Of a DNA stretch of 64,000 nt, positions 18,450 to 28,850 are shown in pieces. A model generated the notes under the pieces. The model made no database searches and was not told the DNA's origin. It saw nothing but the letters and a program-made list of their open reading frames with translations. Location: contig CAWHVV010000019.1 of the NCBI GenBank assembly GCA_963832945.1, forward strand, positions 1-64,000, in the 5' to 3' direction. This stretch comes from JAFEDN01 sp963832945. GTDB lineage: Bacteria > Pseudomonadota > Gammaproteobacteria > Coxiellales > Coxiellaceae. Made by a program: the position numbers and the translations under genes. Within the stretch, counting starts at the first letter, position 1. Each line of letters starts with the position of its first letter.

Positions 18450-19749
18450 TTATAAATATGAACTATTGGTACGTATTAAATTCGCAGAACGAATAAGTAG
18501 GGAAGTTATAAACAAAATACCTATACCTAAGAAACCACCAATGATACCGTATGCCGAAACCAAAGCGGATTGTAAAGATATCTGAGTTAAATAATATAGA
18601 AAAACAATAGCGTTCAAATAGAGTGAAAACGTAAGCGGACCGCGAATTTTCTTTCCGATTTGTGAAATCAAAAAAATAAACAAACCTATTAATATCATAA
18701 CGAAAATAGCGTACGTGAGACCTGCCTGGCTATATGCTAATAAAGGCGCCGACCCAACAACAGATCCCACCGTCCAATCTATTTTTGGATACATATAAGA
18801 AAAAACAACATTATTATCGTTAGGTGTAGGGGTTAACAAGGGAATATAAATACCGGTATAAGGTAGTATCTTTGGAAATAACATATAATAAAAAGGAAAA
18901 CTGCTGGCGAGCCTAAATAAAATTAAATCGATAGTTTCCAAAAAATGCCACTCTTGCGTAACAAAGGATTCATAGGAATAAATTACTAGTAATACCATAC
19001 CGCCTATTATCAGAAGAAAGTTAAAAGATTCTAATTTTTTTTAAAAAATAAAGACCAAAAATAATAGAAATTAAATAAATGAGTAATATTGCTTTCATTA
19101 CAATAGATAAATAGATTAATGAAGTGACGAACAAAGAAATGAAAAATGTTAACTTCCAGGCGATTGAGCGTGTCTTTGACCATTGAAAAAGCGATACATA
19201 CGAAAAGGTAGGTATCGTAGAATAAGATAAACCATAAAAAATGGATCCAAGCCGACCTATCAGATCGTGTCTAAATAGAATCGTTGATTGATAATCAATA
19301 TTTTTGATTAGATTAAAAATCGCTCCGCTGGAAAATATATTATACATCTTGAAAAAGTAATAAATTAAAAAAATCAAAAATACATACCAAAAAGCTACCA
19401 AACTTACTGATTGATTTAACCAATGAATCTCAAAAGTAATCAATTTATAAAACAGCTTTCTAATCATTACCAAAACTAAAGCTGGAATAATTATGGGGCA
19501 GAATAATAATATCCAATAACCCAAGTCGAAATTAACAGGCAATGAGAAGGTATTTATACCAAACCTTTTTAACACACCCATCGCATACTGGTTATTGACT
19601 AATCCCAGAAAGATACCTCCAATCATTGTGGTTGCTGTGTAAGCGCCAGTATAAGTAATAAAAGGAATTTTAGCCTCTTGATTAAGCTGTTTCCACGTAA
19701 ACAATAGAATAATTATTGTAATCACACAAAAACCCAACGGAATGAGCAT
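18450..19749 (-). CDS. O-antigen/polysaccharide polymerase (Wzy-like), frameshifted at an A8 tract
   Basis: Two hydrophobic frames (19749-19021 and 18998-18450) together give a polytopic protein of about 430 residues with roughly 10-12 membrane segments. This matches Wzy polymerases, which have little conserved sequence. The break is at a TTTTTTAAAAAAAA tract near 19040 (coding strand). One base fewer there joins LYFLKK to LESFNFLLIIGG and continues in frame. Wzy joins undecaprenyl-linked repeat units in the periplasm; position next to wzx, wzc and glycosyltransferases supports the call. The A8 run may be a sequence error, slippage-based phase switching, or transcriptional slippage. It is the last gene of the leftward operon and converges on asnB. 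Confidence 0.6.
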
Positions 19750-19767
19750 ATATTTTTTTTCCTAAAA

Positions 19768-21444
19768 TTATAAACAATTGAGTAACGTTAGTCGTTCTAG
19801 AATGACTGCGACGTGATTATGCCAGGTGTATTTGGACGTGGCCTCATTTCGCGCGTTTTCTCCTAATTTATGACGCCATAACGAATTATTTACAAGAAAT
19901 AAAATAGCTTTAATAATTTCAGTGACGTTGCCTGGTTCGCATAATATCCCTAGTTGAGAGGCATTTTTTTCTGGAGGGGTCTGTGGTAAACTAGTAGTTC
20001 GTAGACTATTGCTAAGTACTCGACCAATTTGCTCTAAATCAGAAGCAATAATAGCTTTCCCCATCGCCATGTACTCAAATAATTTCGTTGGAGAGCCAAA
20101 AAAACGGCTACCATTCTTGTTCGGCACATGAGGAGACAAAAATATGTCAGAAATAGCCAAATATTGTGGCGAAAGTTCTTGAGGAATAATACCGGTTAAA
20201 ATAACATGCTTTTTATACGGTAGTTTATTTAAAATACCTTTGATCACAGGCATTTTCGGACCATCGCCAATTATTAAGAAATGTAGACAATTATGGCGAA
20301 AATATTCCGAATAGTCGTCAATACAACTACGGATCGCTGAGGCTAATATCTCTATTCCATGCCATTCATTAAAGGTACCAATATAAGTTACTACTAAAGA
20401 ATCCGCGAGGATGCCCAATTGACGTCGCAGAGAAGATTTCATTACTTGGGAAAATCTACCCGGATCAAAAAGGACAGGATCAATGCAATTAGGATGAAAA
20501 ACTATTCTTTGTGGGGGAATACCTAAAGTAGTCAGTTCATCTTTTAAAACTTCCGAAATCGTTACCACCAGATGTGCTTTATGGAGACAAAGTTCTTCAC
20601 ATTGCTGGGCGAGTTTCTTAAATCGAAACGACCCGCCCCAATGTTTTGCAATCCATACTAATGAACCATTATATTCAACCACCAGGGGTATTTTAAGGAT
20701 TTTTGATAATTTGACCCCCGCATAATTTTCCGCCGACATCCGTTGATAAATAAATTTATATTTAGAAAATTGTTTAGAAAGTTGTGCAATCATTTGATTG
20801 TTATAGCGACAAAAGTTTAGTTCAGCTGGGATAGCTAATAATGGTGGAGGTCTGGTTTTGAAATGAGTAATTTCTTCAGATAATAAAGGTAATCGATCTT
20901 GTGCTGCATAATCAACCCGATAGCCGTGGTTAATTAAGGAATTTGCCACGCCGGCTATATGACCTACCGAACCACCTGTTTTGCCTCCAAACCATAAAGT
21001 AGCATCTAAATACAATACCCGGGTGACATCTGCGGGTAAAGACAGATCCAAAGGTTGCTTTAGTAGTTGGGTTGCATCCACTCTACAACGCATATATGAA
21101 AAATATGAATATATTGTTTGAGTCATTAATTTCCAAATGGATGCAATTACTTTATATCTATGAAATTGCACACAGGAAAAATCCTCGTTTACGACAATTA
21201 TTTTCCTGGCGCGAATAAAAATCGTCAATATTTTTAATATGGGTAGAAATAATTCGACATTTTTGTGCTCGATAGGAAATAATAAATGTTCTGCATTCAA
21301 CTTTATAATAGTGAGCAATATTCTCCATAGAGGTTGTTTACGGAACTCGGATATCTGTAAATAAATAATCGGTTTTGCAAATATCTTTTCTAAATTAGTT
21401 TTGAATGATAGAGATAATGGATAAATAGTAATTGCATAGTTCAT
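19768..21444 (-). CDS. Glycosyltransferase, GT4 (GT-B fold)
   Basis: 558 residues, longer than a typical GT4 because of a ~130-residue N-terminal extension of unknown role. The acceptor-side fold begins around VTRVLYLDATLWFGGKTGGSVGHIAGV. The donor-binding C-terminal half has VVTYIGTFNEWHGIEIL, HVILTGIIPQE, and an EX7E-like FGSPTKLFEYMAMGKAIIASDLEQ. It should transfer a sugar from a nucleotide donor to the lipid-linked repeat unit at the inner face of the membrane; donor and linkage cannot be told. Its ATG overlaps the wzx stop by four bases. Confidence 0.85.
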   Translation of the reverse strand: MNYAITIYPLSLSFKTNLEKIFAKPIIYLQISEFRKQPLWRILLTIIKLNAEHLLFPIEHKNVELFLPILKILTIFIRARKIIVVNEDFSCVQFHRYKVIASIWKLMTQTIYSYFSYMRCRVDATQLLKQPLDLSLPADVTRVLYLDATLWFGGKTGGSVGHIAGVANSLINHGYRVDYAAQDRLPLLSEEITHFKTRPPPLLAIPAELNFCRYNNQMIAQLSKQFSKYKFIYQRMSAENYAGVKLSKILKIPLVVEYNGSLVWIAKHWGGSFRFKKLAQQCEELCLHKAHLVVTISEVLKDELTTLGIPPQRIVFHPNCIDPVLFDPGRFSQVMKSSLRRQLGILADSLVVTYIGTFNEWHGIEILASAIRSCIDDYSEYFRHNCLHFLIIGDGPKMPVIKGILNKLPYKKHVILTGIIPQELSPQYLAISDIFLSPHVPNKNGSRFFGSPTKLFEYMAMGKAIIASDLEQIGRVLSNSLRTTSLPQTPPEKNASQLGILCEPGNVTEIIKAILFLVNNSLWRHKLGENARNEATSKYTWHNHVAVILERLTLLNCL

Positions 21445-22697
21445 AAAATTGTTTCGTAATTTCCTTTTAAATTAAGATTTTTTTGTAAAGTTTGGTTAAA
21501 ATGGTATGTATAACCGACAACCATAATTAAAACCAGGAAACTAGCGGCTGACACCGCCATAGCTCCGCCTTCACCTGAAAATAGTGGAATAAGTATCATA
21601 CTGAAAATTACCATTAATAAAAAACCAATAAACCAAAATGACACCAATATCTTTGGAAAATTATGCGCGGCAAGAAATTGCGAAGCGATGGAAATAATTC
21701 CTAAAAAAAACGAACCAGGCAACATCCACAGTAAAATTGCTGTGGCGGGTGAAAATTGTGAACCAAATACAATGGGTATTACCCATCGTGCTAATAAAGC
21801 CACGGCTAAATATACAAAAACCAAAATAATTGTTGATCGGGATAAAGATTTTTGAATTTTTTCCCAGCTATTCTCCTGTTTTTTTATTAAATCGGGTAAT
21901 AATAATAAGGAATAGGTTTTTGGAAAAATGACTAGTGCATCACAAATTTGCGAGGCTATAGAATAGTAACCTAATACAGTCACTGAACTAAATTTGGATA
22001 ATATAAATATATTCCCCTTCAAAACAAGCGCCGCAAACAAAGATACAATATAAACCTTCATACTGTAGCTGAAACCTTGTTTAAAATAGTTGTAATCAAA
22101 TTTAAAAGGGATTGAGGTACAGCGAGATATTACATATATCAGCAGAAAAGATATCATCACCCAGAGAAGGGAGGTCGCTATTAAAAAAGCTTTAATTCCA
22201 AATCCAAGTAATCCACAAGTTAAAAGAACCAGCCCTAATATAATATTGCTACCGATTTGAAAAATATTAAAGAATTTAACCTTATTAATAGCAATTAATA
22301 AATTAACACCCAGTAAATAAAATAAAGTTGCAGGCCCTAAAATAGCGATAAATTCAATACCCACAACACGTCGATGCAGGATATTGAATGTAATAAAAAT
22401 TGCCAGTGCGGATAATGTACCTATTATGATTGAAATCCATATTACATTACTTGTCAAAGCGCCTAAGGCTCGTTCAGATTTTGAAATTAAATAGATATTA
22501 CTGGTCTGCATACCCAGGCAGCCTAGTTGTACTACTAGCGTAGTTAAAGTGGTTATAAAAAAATATTCGCCGCGCCCAGCCGGGCCTAAATAATATGCAG
22601 TAAAAATACTTGTCAGGAACCCAGACATTAGGATAACTAACTGGGTCGCCAACGTGTAAATGAGATTTTTATTAATTACCATCTTTGCAGGCCACAT
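21441..22697 (-). CDS. wzx: Wzx-type oligosaccharide flippase (MATE/MVF superfamily)
   Basis: About 413-418 residues and roughly 12 transmembrane helices (LATQLVILMSGFLTSIFTAYYLG, ITTLTTLVVQLGCLGMQ, FLVLIMVVGYTYHF). The YYLGPAGRGEYFF segment after helix 1 is typical of polysaccharide flippases. It would flip undecaprenyl-PP-linked repeat units to the periplasm for Wzy. Possible starts are ATG 22697 and ATG 22682 (MVINKN); both overlap the preceding glycosyltransferase gene, so translation is coupled either way. Confidence 0.83.
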   Translation of the reverse strand: MWPAKMVINKNLIYTLATQLVILMSGFLTSIFTAYYLGPAGRGEYFFITTLTTLVVQLGCLGMQTSNIYLISKSERALGALTSNVIWISIIIGTLSALAIFITFNILHRRVVGIEFIAILGPATLFYLLGVNLLIAINKVKFFNIFQIGSNIILGLVLLTCGLLGFGIKAFLIATSLLWVMISFLLIYVISRCTSIPFKFDYNYFKQGFSYSMKVYIVSLFAALVLKGNIFILSKFSSVTVLGYYSIASQICDALVIFPKTYSLLLLPDLIKKQENSWEKIQKSLSRSTIILVFVYLAVALLARWVIPIVFGSQFSPATAILLWMLPGSFFLGIISIASQFLAAHNFPKILVSFWFIGFLLMVIFSMILIPLFSGEGGAMAVSAASFLVLIMVVGYTYHFNQTLQKNLNLKGNYETIL

Positions 22698-23907
22698 TTT
22701 CTATAATATCCAAAATCGCTAAAGATTGACGTTCTCGACTGTAAATCGGAGCTGCTCGCAGACTATTATTAGACAGTTCGCGAAGTTTCTCTGGATTTTG
22801 GCTTAACTGAACAACAGCGTTAGCTAGAGCTTCCGGGTTCTCTGCCGGCAAACTCCAGCCGATATTTTCAGATTCAATGAATTGAGTGGCTTCACCTCGG
22901 GGTGCTGAAATGAGGATGGGCAGTCCCATCCCCATCGCTTCAAAAATTTTTGAGGGGATAACCTCGGCAAAAATTGGTGAATTTTTTAGATGAACTAAAG
23001 CCACGTTGCATAAACCCCAGAACTCAGGAATGTTTTCTTTGGGCTGTGAATCTAAAATTAATAAATTATTTAATGACATAGCCGCTGCCAATTCAATCAA
23101 TTTTTCACGTTCAGCGCCGGTACCTACTAGTAGAAAGCGGATACCAGGATGATTTTTTAATAGTTCGGCTGTATATAAAATGTTTTCCAGACCGTGCGCC
23201 ATACCGAAAGTACCGATATAACCGGCAATAAAGTGGGTAGAATGAAATTGATATTGAGCAGCGAGAAGCGCATTACGAGGTCTTGGTGAATACTTTCTTA
23301 GATCTACGCCATTAAGAACAACCTCTATTTTTTTAGCGGGAATTTTTCTGGCTATTAAATTTACTTTAAATGCCGCCGTTAAGGTAACGATTTTTTGGGC
23401 ATGTTGATATAAAAAGATTTCTAATTTTTCCAGTAATTTAATTACAAATCCATCTCGCATGGCGCCTACTGCGATAATAGATGCGGGCCACAAATCGCTG
23501 ACTTCGAGTATAAATGGCTTTCGCCTTACCACGCTTAATCCCCAACCTGCGAGAGCAACAAAAGGAGTGGGACAGGTAGCAATGATAACGTGGAATTTTC
23601 TTTGCAGCATACCTGCCAGAAAAGCCGGAATTAAATAAGAAGTATAATCAATGGTTCGCAGAAAAAACCCTTTGTTTCTGGCAATGAATGTTTTGACCCT
23701 AATCACGCGAATTTCGTCTATTATTTCCAGATGATAAAATTTATTTTTATAACCTACAAACAGCTTTCCTTCTGGAAAATTAGGCGCGCTGGTAATGACT
23801 GTGACTTTATGGCCCATTTTAATCCAGTAATAGGCTTGCTCATAGACTCTTGAGGCAGCTGCATTCCTCTCAGGAGGAAAATTATCGCTAAAAAATAAAA
23901 TATTCAT
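22672..23907 (-). CDS. Glycosyltransferase, WbuB-like GT4
   Basis: 411 residues with the WbuB-type N-terminus NILFFSDNFPPERNAAASR (19 residues), the VLEVSDLWPAS-like stretch ILEVSDLWPASII, and the GT4 donor site VGTGAEREKL and IPSKIFEAMGMGLPILIS. WbuB relatives transfer N-acetyl-L-fucosamine-like sugars in O-antigen assembly; the actual donor here is unknown. It overlaps wzx downstream and shares ATGA with the heparinase-like gene upstream. Confidence 0.87.
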   Translation of the reverse strand: MNILFFSDNFPPERNAAASRVYEQAYYWIKMGHKVTVITSAPNFPEGKLFVGYKNKFYHLEIIDEIRVIRVKTFIARNKGFFLRTIDYTSYLIPAFLAGMLQRKFHVIIATCPTPFVALAGWGLSVVRRKPFILEVSDLWPASIIAVGAMRDGFVIKLLEKLEIFLYQHAQKIVTLTAAFKVNLIARKIPAKKIEVVLNGVDLRKYSPRPRNALLAAQYQFHSTHFIAGYIGTFGMAHGLENILYTAELLKNHPGIRFLLVGTGAEREKLIELAAAMSLNNLLILDSQPKENIPEFWGLCNVALVHLKNSPIFAEVIPSKIFEAMGMGLPILISAPRGEATQFIESENIGWSLPAENPEALANAVVQLSQNPEKLRELSNNSLRAAPIYSRERQSLAILDIIENVACKDGN

Positions 23908-25556
23908 AAAATTATTTCCTTTGCCAATGCGGAACAGGCGATTTTTGAGGTTAATCGCAACGGCAAATTAAAACTCCCAACTCCGATAATTTTTTTACTT
24001 GGAATTGATAAACCAAATTCAGGGTGATAAGTGCTGGAAGCTATTTCGCCATCCAATTTATCATCCAATTCTAACCGGGCGAGGAATTTGTTACCGTGGA
24101 AAATTGCAAAACAATGATTACCCATCTGTTTTATAGCTAAATTCGGATATACATGAAAAGGTAAACTAAAATAATGTTGTCCAGTTCCCACTACATCGTC
24201 GATAATTAATAGACTGCTTTCGTCGATCTGCCAGGTTCTTTTATGAATTATTTGTCTACCTAAGCGACAATACCCATCATGTACAGCCGAAATTTCACAT
24301 CTGTCAGTGATTGAATATATGATATTGCGAACTTTTGCCCGCCTGGCCACGCGGAAACTATCCCAGACTTCGGAAGAATTTTGATTGTCGATTACTAAAG
24401 TGTTATGAGCAGACGTTCCCCGCTGTCTTAATCTTTCGACATTTTTTTCATAAGTTGAAGTTCCGGAATTGACAATAACTCTCTGCTGCTCCAATGAGCA
24501 TTCAAATGTAAATGTATCCGCATGCGCGTGACCAGGCAAATAGTCAGGTCCTAGAGGTGCAACGTCGATTAAAATGTGTATTCTGCCTTTAATTAAACGA
24601 ACATATCCGGTTTCAGACAAAAAAATCGAATCTTTGGGTTTATCAAAATTCAAACCTAGCCGCTTTGCATAGTCAAATAACTGCGTTGGATGAAGAGCGG
24701 CGTTAAGCGCGGCATCATTAAATAATGCGATTTCGCCGTCCGGATGACGCATTACACTTAACCACTTCAACATGTTGCCAACGTACTCTGGCCATTTTGA
24801 CGGAATTTTATGGTTATACGCCTGAAGTATATTAATGCAGTCCAATATATCTTCTAATACCAAACAATGATATTGCGTACTGCGCTCGATATGACCGCCG
24901 TCAACAAGTATTTGCTGAGGCAATTGTTTATTTAAAATCGATAATCCTTGTTGATACCATATTTTTCCGATATGTTTAAAGAATAAACCGCCGAATAATA
25001 AAGCCTTAGCATTTGCCAGGAGATGGTTGCCCTGTAAATAGAATTCTATACGTTTGCTGAGGTAGTCAACTTGACTCATTAAACTGTCTAACATTTTTGG
25101 AGGCGGATCGTTGCCCTGCAAGAGCCATTTGATCCAATTAGTAATCCGTAATGATAATGGATAAGGTTCCCATCCCTCATGTTGTCCGGTAGTATTCTCC
25201 TTAATCCAACTGTCAATAAGCTCAATATGCCATTGACGTCGCTGAGGGGATTTTTCGGCATTCAGGTCATCAAAATAATGTAAGTGATATAAAAATAATT
25301 TTTCCATATCAGAGCTATACCAATCAGTGGGTTTTTTCAAAGAGTATTCCGTATTGAGAAAACGAAAACGTTTTTCGCCAATGAGGCTTTGCTGTTTAAC
25401 GCCAGGAGAAATCCATCGTAATGGTAACCCAGGAAAAGCGATATTGAGATAAGTGAAAATGGCGGGTTTTCTTAACTTAAACCACACACGCCCGAAGATC
25501 TGCACTGGCTTTAAGTAACGAATCGTGTTGTAATAAAGCATTAGACGTTTATACAA
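23904..25556 (-). CDS. Heparinase II/III-like protein 2
   Basis: 545-550 residues. The start is either ATG 25556 or ATG 25541; the latter overlaps the preceding stop as TAATG and leaves MLYYNTIRYLKPVQIFGRV, so I prefer it. It has a toroid domain (FYLQGNHLLANAKALLFGG with the conserved NH pair), then the signature GHAHADTFTFECSL, RGTSAHNTLVIDNQNSSEVW, and a beta-sandwich end. It is shorter than paralogue 1 and only distantly similar. In such loci this family is thought to act on the nascent polymer. Neither copy shows a clear signal peptide. Confidence 0.85.
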   Translation of the reverse strand: MYKRLMLYYNTIRYLKPVQIFGRVWFKLRKPAIFTYLNIAFPGLPLRWISPGVKQQSLIGEKRFRFLNTEYSLKKPTDWYSSDMEKLFLYHLHYFDDLNAEKSPQRRQWHIELIDSWIKENTTGQHEGWEPYPLSLRITNWIKWLLQGNDPPPKMLDSLMSQVDYLSKRIEFYLQGNHLLANAKALLFGGLFFKHIGKIWYQQGLSILNKQLPQQILVDGGHIERSTQYHCLVLEDILDCINILQAYNHKIPSKWPEYVGNMLKWLSVMRHPDGEIALFNDAALNAALHPTQLFDYAKRLGLNFDKPKDSIFLSETGYVRLIKGRIHILIDVAPLGPDYLPGHAHADTFTFECSLEQQRVIVNSGTSTYEKNVERLRQRGTSAHNTLVIDNQNSSEVWDSFRVARRAKVRNIIYSITDRCEISAVHDGYCRLGRQIIHKRTWQIDESSLLIIDDVVGTGQHYFSLPFHVYPNLAIKQMGNHCFAIFHGNKFLARLELDDKLDGEIASSTYHPEFGLSIPSKKIIGVGSFNLPLRLTSKIACSALAKEIIL

Positions 25557-27673
25557 TTTGATTGCTCCAGAGTTTGAGCCAAATGTATAGTAGTGGTTGC
25601 AACTTCATATAATTCTGAAAATGCAATGCATGGCGATTTACCATTGTTAATGCAATGCACAAAATATTTTGCGCACGCTTCATGACCTTTATCTTGTCGC
25701 CAAAGTTTTTTTCGGCGAAATTCTCGCCAGCCATAGCCAGTTAAGCAGCGAAAATTTTCAAGTTGCAATATTTTGCCTTCGCAAAAAATTTCCAATCGTT
25801 CTTTAACCACTTTTCTATGACCATTAGCGAAATAATGTATGGTGCCGATTGATTGATCGGCAAATTTTAATTGGATAGTCGCCGTGTCGTGTCCGAGGGC
25901 TGAAATCGAAGATACCACGATAGTTTTTCCGGCTAAATAACGCAGCAAATCAATAAAATGACAACACTCGCCAATAATCCTGCCGCCGCCGACAATCTTA
26001 TCTTGCGTCCAATGATTTGAAGGTATTTTGCCAGCATTAACAGTCATGATAAAACATTTTGGAGCCGTAGTTTGATTTAAAAGACTTATAATTTTTTCAA
26101 TCAATGATGAATAGCGCCGGTTAAAACCGACCATTAATAACGATGCCGGATGTTCGACCACCGCTTGATTGATTTGCTGTAGTTCATCTATCGTCAAACA
26201 CAGTGGTTTTTCCACATAAACATGCTTTCCTGCCATCAGTGCCTGGCAGACTAACTGCGCATGGTTTTGATGTCGGGTAGCGATGACCACTGTATTAATA
26301 TTTTGATCAGCAATCAGTTCATTGGTATTGGTTGTCGCCATCGGAATATGATTTTTGCGAGCAGTAAGGGCGCAATTAATCCCAGTGACGGTGGCGACCG
26401 ACATTAACTGCGCGCTAGTTTTGCGGAACGCAGGGATTAACACACTGCCGGCAAAATTACCTGCGCCAATGAAACCTATTTTTACCGCGGAATATGTTTG
26501 AATATTTTCACTGTAACGAACAGATCTGGGCAGCGCAGAATCGGCAAAATCCGTGTCCGAATTTTTTTGTGGATATTCAAGTATTACTCCTAATGAAGAT
26601 TTTTTATCCGCCAATAACGCATAAGCAGCGCTCGCTGCAGAAAATTCAAAACGATGTGAAATCAGCGGTGCTACATCAATATGCTGTTCCGCCAGCATAT
26701 CAAGTACGGCTTCAATGTTTCTGCGTTCAGTCCAACGAACGAAAGGATACGGATAATCATGACCAGACTCTTCATAGTGATTGTCGTAGCGTCCAGGCCC
26801 ATAAGAGCATGACACCTGAAATAATAATTCTTTCTCATAAAAATCAGCGCGCGAGAGTTCTAATCCGCTAATCCCTAAAAGAATCACTTTTCCGCGTTTG
26901 CGCGACATCTGGGCGGCTTGACGCAGCGGATCCTGGCTTTGAGTGGCTGTGGCGATAAAAACGACATCTACCCCGTACCCCCGGGAAAATGCCAATGCTG
27001 TATCGACGGGATGTGGATCTCTGGATAAATTAATGGCTACGACGCCAAATCGTTCAGCGAGGGCCAGTCTTTGTGTATTATAATCAAAACCAATCACACG
27101 GCAACCTTGGGCGCGCAGAAGTTGGGCTGTCAATAAACCAATTAACCCTAAGCCAATGACCGCGCAATTTTCTCCTAACTGTGGACCGGCTAAACGAATT
27201 CCTTGCAGGCCGATGGCGCCGAGAATGGCAAACGGCGCTAATTCTTGCTTGATTCCTGCAGGAATTTTTACACAAAGATTTTTTGACACCAATACTTTTT
27301 CGGCGTGAAAACCATTAGATACCACCCAGTCTCCCGGAGATATGCCGGTGACCTCTTTGCCGACTGCGATGACTTTGCCGGAGTTGCAGTAACCCATCGG
27401 AATGGCAGTATCTAATTTATTTTTTACTGCCTCCATCGTCGCTTGCAGTCCGTCTGTTTTAATTTTATCTATAACCATCTTTACTTTATCAGGTTGCTGA
27501 CGGGCTTTGTTGAGTAAATTCGATTGACTGAACTCGAGCAACATGCGCTCCGTTCCCGACGAGAGGAGACTATAATGGGTATTAATGAGCACATATCCTG
27601 GTTTTATTTGCGGACAAGGTACTTCAAGGATCTCAGTAATACCCGTTTGCAGATTTTGCAAAACCTGTTTCAT
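25541..27673 (-). CDS. Two-domain oxidoreductase: MDR dehydrogenase + Gfo/Idh/MocA (copy 2)
   Basis: 710 residues with the same architecture as 13112-15265. The MDR half has YVLINTHYSLLSSGTERML, an ENCAVIGLGLIGLLTAQ Rossmann fold and the RKRGKVILLG strand. The Gfo/Idh/MocA half has VKIGFIGAGNFAGSVL, HVYVEKPLC and GGGRIIGECCHFIDLL. Both copies share the FYEKE(L/I)xF–SCSYGPGRYD stretch nearly unchanged. It shares ATGA with wecB upstream and overlaps the heparinase-like gene downstream. Two complete copies in one locus suggest two distinct substrates or a merged locus. Confidence 0.87.
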   Translation of the reverse strand: MKQVLQNLQTGITEILEVPCPQIKPGYVLINTHYSLLSSGTERMLLEFSQSNLLNKARQQPDKVKMVIDKIKTDGLQATMEAVKNKLDTAIPMGYCNSGKVIAVGKEVTGISPGDWVVSNGFHAEKVLVSKNLCVKIPAGIKQELAPFAILGAIGLQGIRLAGPQLGENCAVIGLGLIGLLTAQLLRAQGCRVIGFDYNTQRLALAERFGVVAINLSRDPHPVDTALAFSRGYGVDVVFIATATQSQDPLRQAAQMSRKRGKVILLGISGLELSRADFYEKELLFQVSCSYGPGRYDNHYEESGHDYPYPFVRWTERRNIEAVLDMLAEQHIDVAPLISHRFEFSAASAAYALLADKKSSLGVILEYPQKNSDTDFADSALPRSVRYSENIQTYSAVKIGFIGAGNFAGSVLIPAFRKTSAQLMSVATVTGINCALTARKNHIPMATTNTNELIADQNINTVVIATRHQNHAQLVCQALMAGKHVYVEKPLCLTIDELQQINQAVVEHPASLLMVGFNRRYSSLIEKIISLLNQTTAPKCFIMTVNAGKIPSNHWTQDKIVGGGRIIGECCHFIDLLRYLAGKTIVVSSISALGHDTATIQLKFADQSIGTIHYFANGHRKVVKERLEIFCEGKILQLENFRCLTGYGWREFRRKKLWRQDKGHEACAKYFVHCINNGKSPCIAFSELYEVATTTIHLAQTLEQSNCINV

Positions 27674-28824
27674 GCTGCCACCAGAGAAGATTCAAGAGAA
27701 GAATTAGTTATTTCCAATAATTTAGTGACAATGCGTAGCGATGCGTTACCATCACCATAAGGGTTATGCGCTAAACTCATTTGTAAATACCTTTCTGAAT
27801 TTTCAAGCAGATTGGTCGTTTCGGCCACAATCATATTTTTATCGGTACCTACAAGGATCGCAGTGCCCGCAGTGACCCCTTCGGGCCTTTCCGTCACATT
27901 ACGCATAATTAAGACCGGCTTTCCTAACGAAGGGGCCTCTTCCTGGACGCCGCCGGAATCGGTTAGGATTAAATAAGAGCGTTCCATTAAATATACGAAA
28001 GGTAAATAATCCAGAGGTGGAATTAAGAAAATATTTTTATAAGAAGCCAAAAGTTTCTGTACAGGTTTTTGCACATTAGGATTTAAATGCACCGGGTAAA
28101 CGATTTGTACATCCGGATGCAGCGAAAGCGTTGCTAATGCTTCACAAACATGACGAAAACCTTCACCAAAATTTTCCCGTCGATGCCCGGTAACTAATAT
28201 AATTTTTTTATTAGAGTCGAGGAAACTAAATTCACGATGCATTCGCATCATTAAATTAAGATCCTGAGTTAACTTTTTGTGAGTTTGTAATAAAGCATCT
28301 ATTACGGTATTTCCGGTGATGGTAATTTTTATTTCAGCAATTCCGGCGCGATATAAATTTTCTGCAGCCAATTGTGTCGGTGCAAAATGATGCTCGGAAA
28401 CCATTGAGGTGATTCGGCGATTCAGTTCTTCGGGCCATGGAGAATATATATTATTACTTCGTAAGCCGGCTTCGACGTGACTGACGGGTATTTTTTCATA
28501 AAAAGCAGCAAGGCTAGCGGCAAAGGTTGTGGTGGTGTCGCCATGAACCAGGATCATGTCAGGTTGAAATTCTTTAAGAACAATGCGCAACTTTTTTAAA
28601 ATATCCGCAGTGATGTCGGTTAAATTTTGGTTGCGGCGCATAATATTCAAATCATAATCGGGTTTAATAGCAAATAATTCCAGAATTTGGTCAAGCATAC
28701 TTCGATGCTGCCCGGTCACACAGACTTTTGCGCAATTATTGCCAAAATGCTGATGCAATATTTTGATGACAGGCGCCATTTTAATAGCTTCCGGTCTGGT
28801 CCCAAAAATAGAAAGTATCTTCAT
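27670..28824 (-). CDS. wecB: UDP-N-acetylglucosamine 2-epimerase (non-hydrolysing)
   Basis: 384 residues. It interconverts UDP-GlcNAc and UDP-ManNAc. Family marks include the N-terminal SIFGTRPEAIKMAPVI, CVTGQHRSMLDQIL, VHGDTTTTFAASLAA, HVEAGLRSNN, VTGHRRENFG and LTDSGGVQEEAPSLGKPVL. Length is normal for WecB/MnaA. Together with WecC it provides UDP-ManNAcA for the repeat unit. An AGGA lies shortly before ATG 28824; the gene begins 26 bases after wzc ends and is part of the leftward operon. Confidence 0.94.
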   Translation of the reverse strand: MKILSIFGTRPEAIKMAPVIKILHQHFGNNCAKVCVTGQHRSMLDQILELFAIKPDYDLNIMRRNQNLTDITADILKKLRIVLKEFQPDMILVHGDTTTTFAASLAAFYEKIPVSHVEAGLRSNNIYSPWPEELNRRITSMVSEHHFAPTQLAAENLYRAGIAEIKITITGNTVIDALLQTHKKLTQDLNLMMRMHREFSFLDSNKKIILVTGHRRENFGEGFRHVCEALATLSLHPDVQIVYPVHLNPNVQKPVQKLLASYKNIFLIPPLDYLPFVYLMERSYLILTDSGGVQEEAPSLGKPVLIMRNVTERPEGVTAGTAILVGTDKNMIVAETTNLLENSERYLQMSLAHNPYGDGNASLRIVTKLLEITNSSLESSLVAA

Positions 28825-28850
28825 AACTACCGGTCCTTGTAGTGATGCAT

